IMG/VR virus record: IMGVR_UViG_3300042900_001023
Span: 1 to 22,568 of that record
DNA from: a virus
Direction: 5' to 3' (one strand)
DNA: 22,568 nucleotides
The notes under the pieces are model-generated. The model did not search any database. It was not told where the DNA came from and worked only from the letters and a program-made list of their open reading frames with translations. Within the stretch, counting starts at the first letter, position 1. Each line of letters starts with the position of its first letter. The translations under genes and the position numbers were made by a program. Positions 1-7,298 of this stretch are shown here, in pieces.

Positions 1-2
1 TA

Positions 3-2711
3 TCTCAGCAAGTTACCATTCCGTCTCCATCAGCACTAGAACTTTCATTTCTTGCGAATGGTCCATGGGGTGGAACGTATAGCGCAACGATTTCTGACTC
101 AGATGAGTCTGCAACAACCGGGGTGCTGACTGCAGGTGCAAATCAGGTATCCAATTTAGGGGTAACTACAACACAGAACGATGAAGTCGTCACAATCACG
201 TTTGCTGGTAAGGATGCATTATTTTGGGCTGGATGCTATGGGCCGGCAATTAGGAACGCATCGCTAACGGTGGTTACTCAGCCGACCTCGCTGGTTGTTA
301 CGAGTCTTTTAGATGATGGTTCCGTTGGAACGCTACGTTGGGCAATTATCCAAGCCAACGCTACTGCTGGTGGAATCTACGACGCCATTGACATCACCAC
401 AGAAGGAACCATCACTCTTACTTCCGACCTGCCTGCGATTACGGCTGGGGTAACAATCACCGGCACAGGAATGGCCACGACGATTATTGACGGAAACAAC
501 CTAAATCGGGCGATTTACAACAATGGCTCAAGAACAATTGTTGTCCAGGACATGACATTCAAGCAAGGAAAAAACGTGTCGTGGAACGGTGGACTCATCT
601 ACAACAGCAACGGAACAATGACATTCAACCGAATAAAGATTTCCAATCATTCATCGTGGGCTTTCTACCAAGGAAATGGTGGAGTAACCACATTCAATGA
701 TTCTCAATTTACCAATAACGGTTACGCGATTACCTCTGACCACGGAGGCACCCCCTCTTCGCTGAGCCTTACAGACACTAATTACTCAAACCGCATCTAC
801 ATCAATAACTCGGTATTCACATCAAACACTTATGGTATTCGCACCGAGCGATTTACCAAGGTTGTAGACAGCCAATTTACAAACAATACATATGGTGCAT
901 TGCTCGGTGGGCTAAATCGCCAACAGGTAATCAACTCAACATTTACCAGCAACAATGTTGGCGTTTACTTGTCCTCTTGGATTCCAACATCGTGGACCCC
1001 GGGCGCTGGTAACCAAACTGTTTCAAACAACGCATTCAATGGGAATACGACTGCTATTCAGTTTGCAAACAACTGGAATAACGGCTCTTCGATGTATAAC
1101 GGAGTAAGTGCAAACTCTTTCTCCACAGCCAGTGGGAATATATTTGGTACCACTGCGCTAAATACAAATAATTTCTCAGGCGCTGGGTATGTGGAGTCCA
1201 ACAATACAACTACTGCGGCTTACCTTAACCCAGTTACGAACTTGACGGCTGTTGCAAACGCAGACGGAAGTGTTGACCTTGATTGGGATGCGTCAGCGGC
1301 AAGCAATACTGCCATCTACGGTTACTCGGTTAGTTTCTACGACCTTGACGAAATTGGTGGAACCACCTCGGGCGGTTGGGGTGTGTCGACCAATCAGGGA
1401 ACCACCTATTCGTTAAGCACTGGAATGTTCTCTGGCAGTAATCCTGTCACAACTGGATACGGACCAGTTCGCTTTGGTATCAAAGCAGGAAATCAAAGTT
1501 GTTTCAACTCAGCAGGAGTGGGGCCGTGTGTCTATGGCCCCGAAATAACCGTTGATGTAACCGTTATTGACCCTACTCCGCCCACTACAACCACAACAGA
1601 AGTTCCCACTACAACAACCGAGCCTCCAACTACTACGACAACAGAGGTGCCAGAAATAGAAGAACCAACAACAACTGAACTTCCAGTTACTTCGCCTCCT
1701 GATACGGAGCCAGAAGATACAATAGTAACAACACCAGATACTACCGATGGAGGAACTGATGGAGGAACCGGAGATTCCGACGACACAACGTCACCCGAAA
1801 CAACCGTACCTGAATCAGCCCCAGAAGAAGAAACGCCAGATACAACACCGGAATTACCGGTAGAAGAAGAAACACCAGAAGCGGTCGTTGACGACATTCT
1901 CGCAGGGGACCCGTCACCTGAAGAATTGACGGATGCTGTCAGTGACGCACTGTCCGCAACAGAGTCGGAAGAAGAACTGGTTAGTGTTGCTACTGAACTC
2001 CTAACGTCAGACCTTGACACAGAGCAATTTATTGCAGTCATTGATGAGGTTTTTGGTCAAGACCTATCAGACGAGGCGCTTGCCGAACTCGTGACTACTG
2101 TATTCGCCGAAGATTTATCAGATGAAGAAATCGCTGCTGTCGTGGACCAGGTATTTACCGCCGACATCAGCGATGAGGCATTCGCTGAAGTTCTTGACAC
2201 TATTTTTGAAGAGCCATTAAGTGACGAGGCTTTTGATTCTGTTATTGACGCCATTTTAGACGAGCCGATTTCGGATGAAGCGTTTGATGAGTTGGTTGAT
2301 GTTTTGGGTGGCGACAGTGTTAGTGATGAGCAGGTCGTGGCTGCGGTTGACTCTATTATCGAAAATGGTCTTTCTGATGAGCAATCAATAAGTATTGCTA
2401 CAAGTGGCGAGGTGTTGGAGTCAATTACGGGCGACCAGGCTACTGAAATCTTTGCCACCGTTCCAATTGGCGACATTTCTGATGCCGAGGCTGCCGCCCT
2501 TGTTGAAGCCGTACAGGACGCTCCCGTAGAGGTTAAGGAAGCATTTGAGGAAGAAATTAATATTTTTGCCGCAGGAAATGTAGATACATATATTCCGCTC
2601 GGCTCCAGCATTCCAGTAAGCACTCGTCGTGTCCTGATTGCAGGAACCGCACTGACATTAACAATGATTCCCATCCCCGTGCAAATATCACCATCACGCA
2701 TAGGTAAGTGA
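3..2711 (+). CDS. Large beta-helix surface/tail adhesin, 5' end outside window
   Basis: The frame is open to the left edge, so the start lies upstream and at least 902 residues are visible; a GTG at 123 has no claim to be the true start. In order: a beta-rich N-terminal part, a right-handed beta-helix region (about 300-1180) with recurring NSxFTxN-type turns, an Fn3-like domain (about 1229-1550), a Thr/Pro/Glu linker (about 1564-1850), and an acidic section (about 1890-2420) built from 17-residue units carrying the core SDEAF/SDEEI. The C-terminus (from about 2577) reads YIPLGSSIPVSTRR followed by a hydrophobic stretch. This architecture is known from actinobacterial cell-surface proteins. 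Its place just before the lysis cassette fits a late tail fibre or adhesin. Whether it is virion-borne or displayed on the infected cell cannot be told from sequence. Confidence 0.85.
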   Translation, partial: SQQVTIPSPSALELSFLANGPWGGTYSATISDSDESATTGVLTAGANQVSNLGVTTTQNDEVVTITFAGKDALFWAGCYGPAIRNASLTVVTQPTSLVVTSLLDDGSVGTLRWAIIQANATAGGIYDAIDITTEGTITLTSDLPAITAGVTITGTGMATTIIDGNNLNRAIYNNGSRTIVVQDMTFKQGKNVSWNGGLIYNSNGTMTFNRIKISNHSSWAFYQGNGGVTTFNDSQFTNNGYAITSDHGGTPSSLSLTDTNYSNRIYINNSVFTSNTYGIRTERFTKVVDSQFTNNTYGALLGGLNRQQVINSTFTSNNVGVYLSSWIPTSWTPGAGNQTVSNNAFNGNTTAIQFANNWNNGSSMYNGVSANSFSTASGNIFGTTALNTNNFSGAGYVESNNTTTAAYLNPVTNLTAVANADGSVDLDWDASAASNTAIYGYSVSFYDLDEIGGTTSGGWGVSTNQGTTYSLSTGMFSGSNPVTTGYGPVRFGIKAGNQSCFNSAGVGPCVYGPEITVDVTVIDPTPPTTTTTEVPTTTTEPPTTTTTEVPEIEEPTTTELPVTSPPDTEPEDTIVTTPDTTDGGTDGGTGDSDDTTSPETTVPESAPEEETPDTTPELPVEEETPEAVVDDILAGDPSPEELTDAVSDALSATESEEELVSVATELLTSDLDTEQFIAVIDEVFGQDLSDEALAELVTTVFAEDLSDEEIAAVVDQVFTADISDEAFAEVLDTIFEEPLSDEAFDSVIDAILDEPISDEAFDELVDVLGGDSVSDEQVVAAVDSIIENGLSDEQSISIATSGEVLESITGDQATEIFATVPIGDISDAEAAALVEAVQDAPVEVKEAFEEEINIFAAGNVDTYIPLGSSIPVSTRRVLIAGTALTLTMIPIPVQISPSRIGK

Positions 2712-2737
2712 AATTAACAAAATAGAAAGAGGAAATA

Positions 2738-2920
2738 ATGAAAAAATATTGGCATAAATTCTTAGAAGTTCTTGACGGTCTTAACTGGACAGTCGCGGGA
2801 ACGGTTCTGGTCCTGATTACCCTCAGCGGACCAACGAAATCTCAAGGAATTCAAATATTTGTCTTTGCCTTAATCTTGCATCTTTTGATTGCAATGTTGA
2901 AGCCATCTGACGAAGAGTAG
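2738..2920 (+). CDS. Small two-TM protein, holin candidate
   Basis: A 60-residue protein with a basic N-terminus (MKKYWHK), two predicted membrane segments (about residues 17-33 and 38-55) and an acidic tail (KPSDEE). The ATG follows an AGAGGA ribosome site. It sits directly before the endolysin gene, the usual place for a phage holin, and size and topology fit a class II holin. There is no family-defining motif, so holin is inferred from position and topology. Two or three other small membrane proteins in the same cassette could do this job instead. Confidence 0.75.
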   Translation: MKKYWHKFLEVLDGLNWTVAGTVLVLITLSGPTKSQGIQIFVFALILHLLIAMLKPSDEE

Positions 2921-2935
2921 TAAATCCTGTACAAT
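2907..2935 (+). promoter_or_regulatory. Candidate promoter for the endolysin gene
   Basis: CTGACG (2907-2912), a 17-bp spacer and TACAAT (2930-2935) lie 35 bp before the endolysin ATG, with the -35 inside the end of the preceding gene. The -10 is good and the -35 only fair. Confidence 0.4.
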
Positions 2936-2969
2936 ATATATTTATAACTCTAATATTCGGGAGATAAAT

Positions 2970-3782
2970 ATGAGCAAATATCCTTTTATCAAACTTGTAG
3001 TACCAACACCGCTTAAATCATACAAAAATGGTCAACTGCCTGCAAATCTTCTGGCTAAAGTCAAAACCGGCGGACAAATGTATGCTCCCGTAGCGGCACA
3101 CTTCAACAATCTTTATGATGCCGCCCTCGCCGCAGGCTTCAAACTCAAGAACGTTGGTGACTACCGCTCATTTGAGGGTCAGTTGAATATGTTCATGGAC
3201 CGCTACGTGACCACCGACACTGGTACTGGCGTTACACGTCAGTACGAAGGCAAGACTTGGTACCTCAAGAAGGGTAAGGCTCCTTCAGCAGCACCGGACC
3301 CCACTGGCCTCAAGGGCTCTAACCACGGTTGGGGACTTGCAATTGACCTTGGCTATGACGTCAACGGCAAACTCGCCTCAATGGGTGGTGCTTGTGGTGA
3401 CTGGATGTGCGCCAACGCTCCCAAGTACGGTTTCTACCTACAGGGCGACAACCCGGCTTCTAAAGAATTTGAACTATGGCACTGGCAGTACGCTCTCGGT
3501 GATGCCGCCCCTAATGGCGCTCCTGCTGCCGCACCTGCGCCCGCCGCTGCTGCTGCTGCACCTGCCGGTGGCGGCGGGATGCGCTTTGACTATCCAGGAA
3601 CTCCAGTAGGTTTGGGCTCAAAGGGCGCAAGCGCCTCACTTGTCCAAGCAATTATTGGTGCTAAGGCAGACGGCGACTTTGGTCCCAAGTCTGTCGCTTC
3701 GCTCAAGGCATGGCAAACAGCGAACGGCCTGACCGCAGACGGCTCCGTCGGCCCGGTCACATGGAAGAAAATGTTTGGCTGA
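2970..3782 (+). CDS. Endolysin: VanY-type D,D-peptidase with peptidoglycan-binding domain
   Basis: A 270-residue lysin that should cut peptidoglycan stem peptides at the end of infection. The N-terminal domain is VanY/D-Ala-D-Ala carboxypeptidase-like. The zinc motif SNHGWGLAID supplies His119 and Asp126, and FELWHW supplies catalytic Glu168 and zinc ligand His171. An Ala/Pro-rich linker (about 180-200) leads to a PG_binding_1 domain (about 207-270) with the typical DGDFGPKSVASLKAWQ core. No signal peptide is seen, so export would depend on a holin. The ATG is preceded by CGGGAGA. All catalytic residues expected of the family are present. Confidence 0.93.
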   Translation: MSKYPFIKLVVPTPLKSYKNGQLPANLLAKVKTGGQMYAPVAAHFNNLYDAALAAGFKLKNVGDYRSFEGQLNMFMDRYVTTDTGTGVTRQYEGKTWYLKKGKAPSAAPDPTGLKGSNHGWGLAIDLGYDVNGKLASMGGACGDWMCANAPKYGFYLQGDNPASKEFELWHWQYALGDAAPNGAPAAAPAPAAAAAAPAGGGGMRFDYPGTPVGLGSKGASASLVQAIIGAKADGDFGPKSVASLKAWQTANGLTADGSVGPVTWKKMFG

Positions 3783-3801
3783 TATTCCCAGAAAGGGAGC
3801 C

Positions 3802-3993
3802 ATGAAAATTACTAAATTCATAATCTGTTTGTCTTTACTACTTGCCCCAATACTCGCTTCTTGTGGGGATGGAACCTATAGATACCCATGTCAAGACCCC
3901 GCGAACTGGGAGAATGAAGAATGCAACCCACCTATTTGCGAAGTAAATGGCTCGTGTTGGTACACGCTTATCGGAAAAGGAAGTCAGCCATGA
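3802..3993 (+). CDS. Small lipoprotein with Cys-rich mature part
   Basis: A 63-residue protein: basic start (MKITK), hydrophobic core and the lipobox LASC, giving lipidated Cys at about residue 22 after signal peptidase II. The mature part is short and Cys/Pro-rich (YPCQDPANW, ECNPPICEVNG). The ATG at 3802 is chosen because AAAGGGAG precedes it; an in-frame TTG at 3775 would overlap the endolysin and add an implausible extension. The gene ends in an ATGA overlap with the next one. In diderm hosts such a gene would suggest an outer-membrane spanin, but other features point to a monoderm host, so the role is unknown. I recall similar CQDPxNW...CNPPIC proteins in uncultured aquatic phages, which needs a search. 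Confidence 0.85.
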   Translation: MKITKFIICLSLLLAPILASCGDGTYRYPCQDPANWENEECNPPICEVNGSCWYTLIGKGSQP

Positions 3994-4259
3994 GGAAGAA
4001 ACGCTATACAGCAGACGAGTTAGACGCCCGACTAAAATTTGTTATTGGTTGCGTCCTAGGCGGGGTTCTTCTTCTTACAACAGGGGCAATTTTATATGCG
4101 CTTGTATTTGTTACCCAGCCCATCGGCGTTCAGGCAGAGAACGACAAAATGTTTTTTAGCGTACTTTCAAGCGTTGCCACGTTTATTACCGGAACTCTCG
4201 CCGGATTAATGATTTCTAATTCTCGCAAAGGTAAAGACGACTCGGATTCGGAAATCTGA
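3990..4259 (+). CDS. Two-TM membrane protein of the lysis cassette
   Basis: An 89-residue protein with a charged N-terminus (MRKKRYTADELDARLK), a first TM (about 18-40), a short outside loop, a second TM (about 56-76) and a charged tail (SRKGKDDSDSEI). The start is the ATG overlapping the previous stop (ATGA). An upstream in-frame start would run deep into the lipoprotein gene. It shares a stop/start base with the next gene, so three small genes are translated in series. It may be a holin or holin partner; no known family is certain. Confidence 0.82.
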   Translation: MRKKRYTADELDARLKFVIGCVLGGVLLLTTGAILYALVFVTQPIGVQAENDKMFFSVLSSVATFITGTLAGLMISNSRKGKDDSDSEI

Positions 4260-4438
4260 TGGTTGAGATTGTGGTCGCCCTTATTGGCTCTATGAGCATT
4301 GTTCTTGTAGCCCTCGTAGAGAAGGGTCGTCGTGAGAACAAGAATGACCACAATCGTGTTGTCGTGTCATTAGACCGTATAGAAAGCAAAATTGATGGCC
4401 ATATTAATGACCATGCAAAGGGTGAATTTGACGAATAA
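4259..4438 (+). CDS. 59-aa TM plus helical-tail protein
   Basis: A 59-residue protein whose ATG shares its A with the TGA of the previous gene. It has one N-terminal membrane segment (MVEIVVALIGSMSIVLVALV) followed by a basic patch (EKGRRENK) and a charged helix (VVSLDRIESKIDGHINDH) likely to form a coiled coil. This layout, one TM then an amphipathic helix with DxIexKID spacing, is like small actinophage proteins next to endolysins that are called holin-like. The coding call rests on the tight overlap and the protein-like composition. Confidence 0.78.
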   Translation: MVEIVVALIGSMSIVLVALVEKGRRENKNDHNRVVVSLDRIESKIDGHINDHAKGEFDE

Positions 4439-4459
4439 AAATTATTAAAGGGGATTCAG

Positions 4460-5773
4460 TTGAAAATTAGACCTGCATTTAAAAAATCTTTGATGGTTGC
4501 TGTCTGCGCTGCTACGGGGATATTCGCTTTATTTAGTAGTGCCCCATTTGTTGCATCTGCTGATGTTATTTCTAGTACCGATTTTGAAACCGGAACATTA
4601 AATGGGTGGAACAAAAGCCCAGTATCTGGCACTAGTGCACTCACAACCATCACGCAAGAAGGTTCTGGTGTCAATATTGCGACTGGAAGCATTTCATTCA
4701 GCGCACCTTCACATAACGCCGTTGGTAGTCCGACCCTAGGCAATGGTCAACCCAACCCGTATTATGCGCCGGCAGTCACCCCGACTACTTGGACATTCTC
4801 TCCATATGGCACGTATGCAGCATCATTGCAGCCGAGCGGTTCTCCCACATTCGATAATGCCACTAGCGCATTGGGTCTCACCCCAACTCAAAATACTGCA
4901 ATCAAGACACTTCTAACCCAGCAGAAGCAGGCGTCAGGTTTGGGTGATTCCAACCCAACAAATGCGGCATGGATAACTAAAGAAGTTACATTAAGTGCAG
5001 GCGCAACCTACACAATGTCATGGAACTATATTGGAACAGATTACGTTCCGTTTAATGATGGTTCTATTACATCGCTTGTTTACACTGGAACTGGAACAGC
5101 ACCACAAATCACTGTGAATAATGGCGTGGGCAACTATGCTCTGCTCGGATTCACTAACCCTGGGACCGGCGACTACTCCACCGGAACATATGGCTCAACC
5201 GGCTGGCAAGTATCCACCTATCAGGTTTCGACTACAGGAACATATCTACTTGGTTTTGCAGTTTTTAATCTTGGTGATACCGGACTCTCGCCTGTCTTAC
5301 TAGTTGACAGCCAGCCAGGCAACACTGTAAAAAATGGTGCACCATTTGGTGCTGTTGTCCCCAATAACCCGAATGCGCCTGTAGCCCCATCCACAACAAC
5401 AGAGGCCCCCGCAACTACGACGACTACGACGACTACGACGACTACGACCACCACAACAGTCGCGCCTACAACGACTACGGAAGCCCCAGCAACTACCACC
5501 ACTACAGAAACACCCACTACTACTTCAGCCCCTACTACGACCACGGTGGCTCCTGCGACAACCACCACAATGGCACCCACAACTACTTCGGAAGCCCCCG
5601 TGACAACTACAGAGGCCCCTGCGGTGACAACAGAGGCACCCACGACAACAGTTCCAACTCAAGTCACCACCCTCCCAATTACGGGCTCGGATACAGACAA
5701 TTCAGGTCTTATCGCATTTGGCATTCTCGCTTCTGGTTTTGCCATCTATTTATTCGCTAAAAAAAATAAATAA
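4460..5773 (+). CDS. LPXTG sortase substrate with N-terminal beta-sandwich-like domain
   Basis: A 437-residue secreted protein. The TTG start is chosen because AAAGGGGA lies just upstream. A signal peptide (residues 1-34, ...FVASA|DV) precedes a Gly/Ser/Thr-rich domain (about 35-300) beginning DFETGTLNGW and containing TYTMSWNYIGTDY and LLVDSQPG, which looks like a carbohydrate-binding or PEP-CTERM-type beta-sandwich; no exact family is claimed. Next come a Thr/Pro/Ala linker (about 308-400) and a full sorting signal: LPITG at 405-409, a hydrophobic stretch and a KKNK tail. Host sortase should link it to the cell wall. It lies between holin-like genes. Possible roles are superinfection exclusion, surface decoration before lysis, or virion attachment; none is shown. 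Confidence 0.88.
   Translation: MKIRPAFKKSLMVAVCAATGIFALFSSAPFVASADVISSTDFETGTLNGWNKSPVSGTSALTTITQEGSGVNIATGSISFSAPSHNAVGSPTLGNGQPNPYYAPAVTPTTWTFSPYGTYAASLQPSGSPTFDNATSALGLTPTQNTAIKTLLTQQKQASGLGDSNPTNAAWITKEVTLSAGATYTMSWNYIGTDYVPFNDGSITSLVYTGTGTAPQITVNNGVGNYALLGFTNPGTGDYSTGTYGSTGWQVSTYQVSTTGTYLLGFAVFNLGDTGLSPVLLVDSQPGNTVKNGAPFGAVVPNNPNAPVAPSTTTEAPATTTTTTTTTTTTTTTVAPTTTTEAPATTTTTETPTTTSAPTTTTVAPATTTTMAPTTTSEAPVTTTEAPAVTTEAPTTTVPTQVTTLPITGSDTDNSGLIAFGILASGFAIYLFAKKNK
5413..5455 (+). repeat. ACT-ACG-ACG microsatellite in the Thr linker
   Basis: Near-perfect 9-bp tandem units (actacgacg) encode a pure Thr run. Units of three codons allow the linker to change length by slippage without frameshift. 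Confidence 0.85.
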
Positions 5774-5785
5774 AGGAAAATTATT

Positions 5786-6019
5786 ATGAAAACTCTTGCA
5801 TTCCGGATTTTGGCAACATTTGCAGCCTCAGGGCTTGGCGTTATTGGGGCTGGCGCTATCGCCAATATCCCGTTATGGAAGGCAGTTTTCATGGCTGGCG
5901 TCGCTGGAGTCGCACAAGTTGTCGAAGGGTTGTCACGAGCGTACCTAGATGACGGTAAACTATCTGTAGCGGAAATAAACTCCGTGTTTAACAAAGTTGA
6001 CAGAGCCGATAGCGAATAG
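5786..6019 (+). CDS. Two-TM holin-like protein
   Basis: A 77-residue protein with two Ala/Gly-rich hydrophobic segments (about 8-27 and 31-49, GLGVIGAGAIANI and AVFMAGVAGVAQVV) joined by a tight turn (IPLW), then a charged tail (YLDDGKLSVAEINSVFNKVD). The ATG follows AAAGGAAA. Short Gly/Ala-rich hairpins with a soluble C-tail are typical of phage holins, and the location after lysis genes agrees. It is one of several holin candidates here and arguably the best by composition. Confidence 0.82.
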   Translation: MKTLAFRILATFAASGLGVIGAGAIANIPLWKAVFMAGVAGVAQVVEGLSRAYLDDGKLSVAEINSVFNKVDRADSE

Positions 6020-6025
6020 TAGGCT
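5997..6025 (+). promoter_or_regulatory. Candidate promoter TTGACA-N17-TAGGCT
   Basis: A perfect -35 (5997-6002) and TAGGCT (6020-6025) with 17-bp spacing overlap the end of the holin-like gene and would start a transcript about 45 bp before the 6077 gene. Confidence 0.4.
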
Positions 6026-6076
6026 CATGTTAACTTCGCCTCAAGACGTAGGTGAAAAATATAAATCTCACTGAGG

Positions 6077-6412
6077 ATGCGGCACGACATGGAAGACAAT
6101 GAATTGGTCTGGCATACGGACGGCCACAAAATTAGGTTGCGCCTAAATAAGACCGAAGTCGAAATTGTTGAGATAGTTTGTCCACATGGACACTCCGGAG
6201 CATGTTGGCATAGCCGATCAGGCTGCCTTGTCCAGTTTTTTTTGACACGATATGGTTTTGAGTGCAATGTTGGAGTATGCCCCATTGAGGAAGTTTTAGA
6301 ATTGTGCTGGTCTATTTCTGGAGACAGCAATGATCCTGAGGCATGTCAATTATGGTTTGTGCCAATGAACGATGAGGCATTCCACGCCTGGCTGGTTTCT
6401 AAGAATATTTAA
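6077..6412 (+). CDS. Hypothetical protein, His/Cys-rich
   Basis: A protein of about 107-111 residues not recognised as any family. The central part has CPHGHSGACWHSRSGC, which could bind a metal, then a segment ending in an acidic/aromatic C-terminus (LWFVPMNDEAFHAW). The TGAGG motif abuts the ATG at 6077, so the in-frame ATG at 6089 (12 bp from the SD) is an equal candidate. Its stop codon overlaps that of the convergent gene (TAA codons share bases at 6410-6411). Confidence 0.65.
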   Translation: MRHDMEDNELVWHTDGHKIRLRLNKTEVEIVEIVCPHGHSGACWHSRSGCLVQFFLTRYGFECNVGVCPIEEVLELCWSISGDSNDPEACQLWFVPMNDEAFHAWLVSKNI

Positions 6413-6675
6413 TTATTCCCGTGGGCTTGGCTAATTCCAAGACGTCTTGCCATCACGTATATATGATCTATGCCAGATAACGTAATCATATATTGCCCAT
6501 CGTTGCAGTCTTTTAAATATCCATGTTCTATTAATGTTTTGATTGAACGTTCAATCTTGGAGACTCTGTCCATTTTTGCAAAAATAACCATTGGGTCAGT
6601 TGGCTTAAAAGGTTTATTCATCATTTTTGCATACACTAAAATGTCATGTGTTACTGAGTCGTGTTTGATTGTCAT
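6409..6675 (-). CDS. Winged-helix-like small protein
   Basis: An 88-residue protein. The order of helices and the tail VSKIERSIKTLIEHGYLKDCNDGQYMITLSGIDHI, read as a recognition helix, a GYL turn and a beta-wing, matches the winged-helix layout of small phage regulators. The ATG at 6675 follows AAAGAG. It overlaps the end of the upstream - strand gene by 32 bp, so the two are probably co-expressed. It may bind DNA; target unknown. Confidence 0.72.
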   Translation of the reverse strand: MTIKHDSVTHDILVYAKMMNKPFKPTDPMVIFAKMDRVSKIERSIKTLIEHGYLKDCNDGQYMITLSGIDHIYVMARRLGISQAHGNN

Positions 6676-6961
6676 AAAACTCTTTCATAATTTTGAAGTC
6701 TCTATCACAATAAACAACATCCCAAACTATTGTGTATTTATTGCGACGGCCTTTTTTCTCAACTTCAAGCATACCTGCTTTTACTAATTTTGCTACTGCT
6801 TTTTCTATGGCAGTTTCTGTCACTCCAAGCATTAGCGACAAAGCCAAATGACCGACATCGGGGTTTTCAGATAAACCAATAAGAACACGCCCAGATGTAG
6901 ATAGCAAAGATTGACTATTCATGCTGTCTTCAGAATCTACCCAAATTTTGAATATTGTCAT
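6644..6961 (-). CDS. MarR/winged-helix-type DNA-binding protein
   Basis: A 105-residue protein with a clear winged helix: RVLIGLSENPDVGHLALSLMLG, then VTETAIEKAVAKLVKAGMLEV as recognition helix, then a KKGRRNKYTIVW wing. It is divergent from the 6996 operon with only 34 bp between starts, so it could control that shared region. CTGGAG precedes the ATG at 6961; an internal ATG at 6922 is an alternative. Both genes of this - strand pair carry a wing, suggesting paralogous or paired regulators. Confidence 0.78.
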   Translation of the reverse strand: MTIFKIWVDSEDSMNSQSLLSTSGRVLIGLSENPDVGHLALSLMLGVTETAIEKAVAKLVKAGMLEVEKKGRRNKYTIVWDVVYCDRDFKIMKEFYDNQTRLSNT

Positions 6962-6995
6962 CGTCTACACACTCCAGTAAAAAGAGTTCTATTCT

Positions 6996-7298
6996 ATGAG
7001 CGTAGTTCATAACAGACAACGCAAAGGGGCACCAGTGCTAAAAGACACACTCAATCAACTTCTCACGCAAGAACAAGATGGTTGCAAATTTGGAGGATTG
7101 ATTAAATCACTAGATCAAGACTCACAAGAAATCCTTATCAAATTAATGAAAAACGAATCAATTTCAGCACGAGCAATTCATCGTGCTTTGGTATCAGAAA
7201 AAATTGAAATCGGTAGATCAACAATCGAAACTGCTCGACATTGCGTTCTCTCAAAATCTGCATGCAAATGCTCAATAGTAAAGGAATTAATTAAATGA
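6996..7298 (+). CDS. HTH-containing protein, first gene of the MPE/Ntn/WhiB operon
   Basis: A 100-residue basic protein. The segment LMKNESISARAIHRALVSEKIEIGRSTIETARHCV reads as a helix-turn-helix of the type found in small actinophage DNA-binding proteins, followed by a Cys-rich end (KSACKCSIVKE). The start is preceded by AAAGAG. It overlaps the metallophosphoesterase gene by ATGA. A small-terminase-like role is conceivable from the HTH, but no large terminase follows it here. Confidence 0.75.
   Translation: MSVVHNRQRKGAPVLKDTLNQLLTQEQDGCKFGGLIKSLDQDSQEILIKLMKNESISARAIHRALVSEKIEIGRSTIETARHCVLSKSACKCSIVKELIK

Noticed and set aside
1532-2701. Two long - strand open frames opposite the large surface gene
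   Set aside because: Ser/Val/Thr-rich shadows of the Thr/Pro linker and acidic repeats; no ribosome site.
5413-5455. Possible CRISPR-like array
   Set aside because: Units are 9 bp, tandem and in frame; there are no spacers.
5221-5643. - strand Val-rich frame opposite the LPXTG gene
   Set aside because: Poly-Val shadow of the Thr linker microsatellite.
6025-6330. - strand frame opposite the 6077 gene
   Set aside because: Atypical composition and no ribosome site; the + frame is more protein-like.
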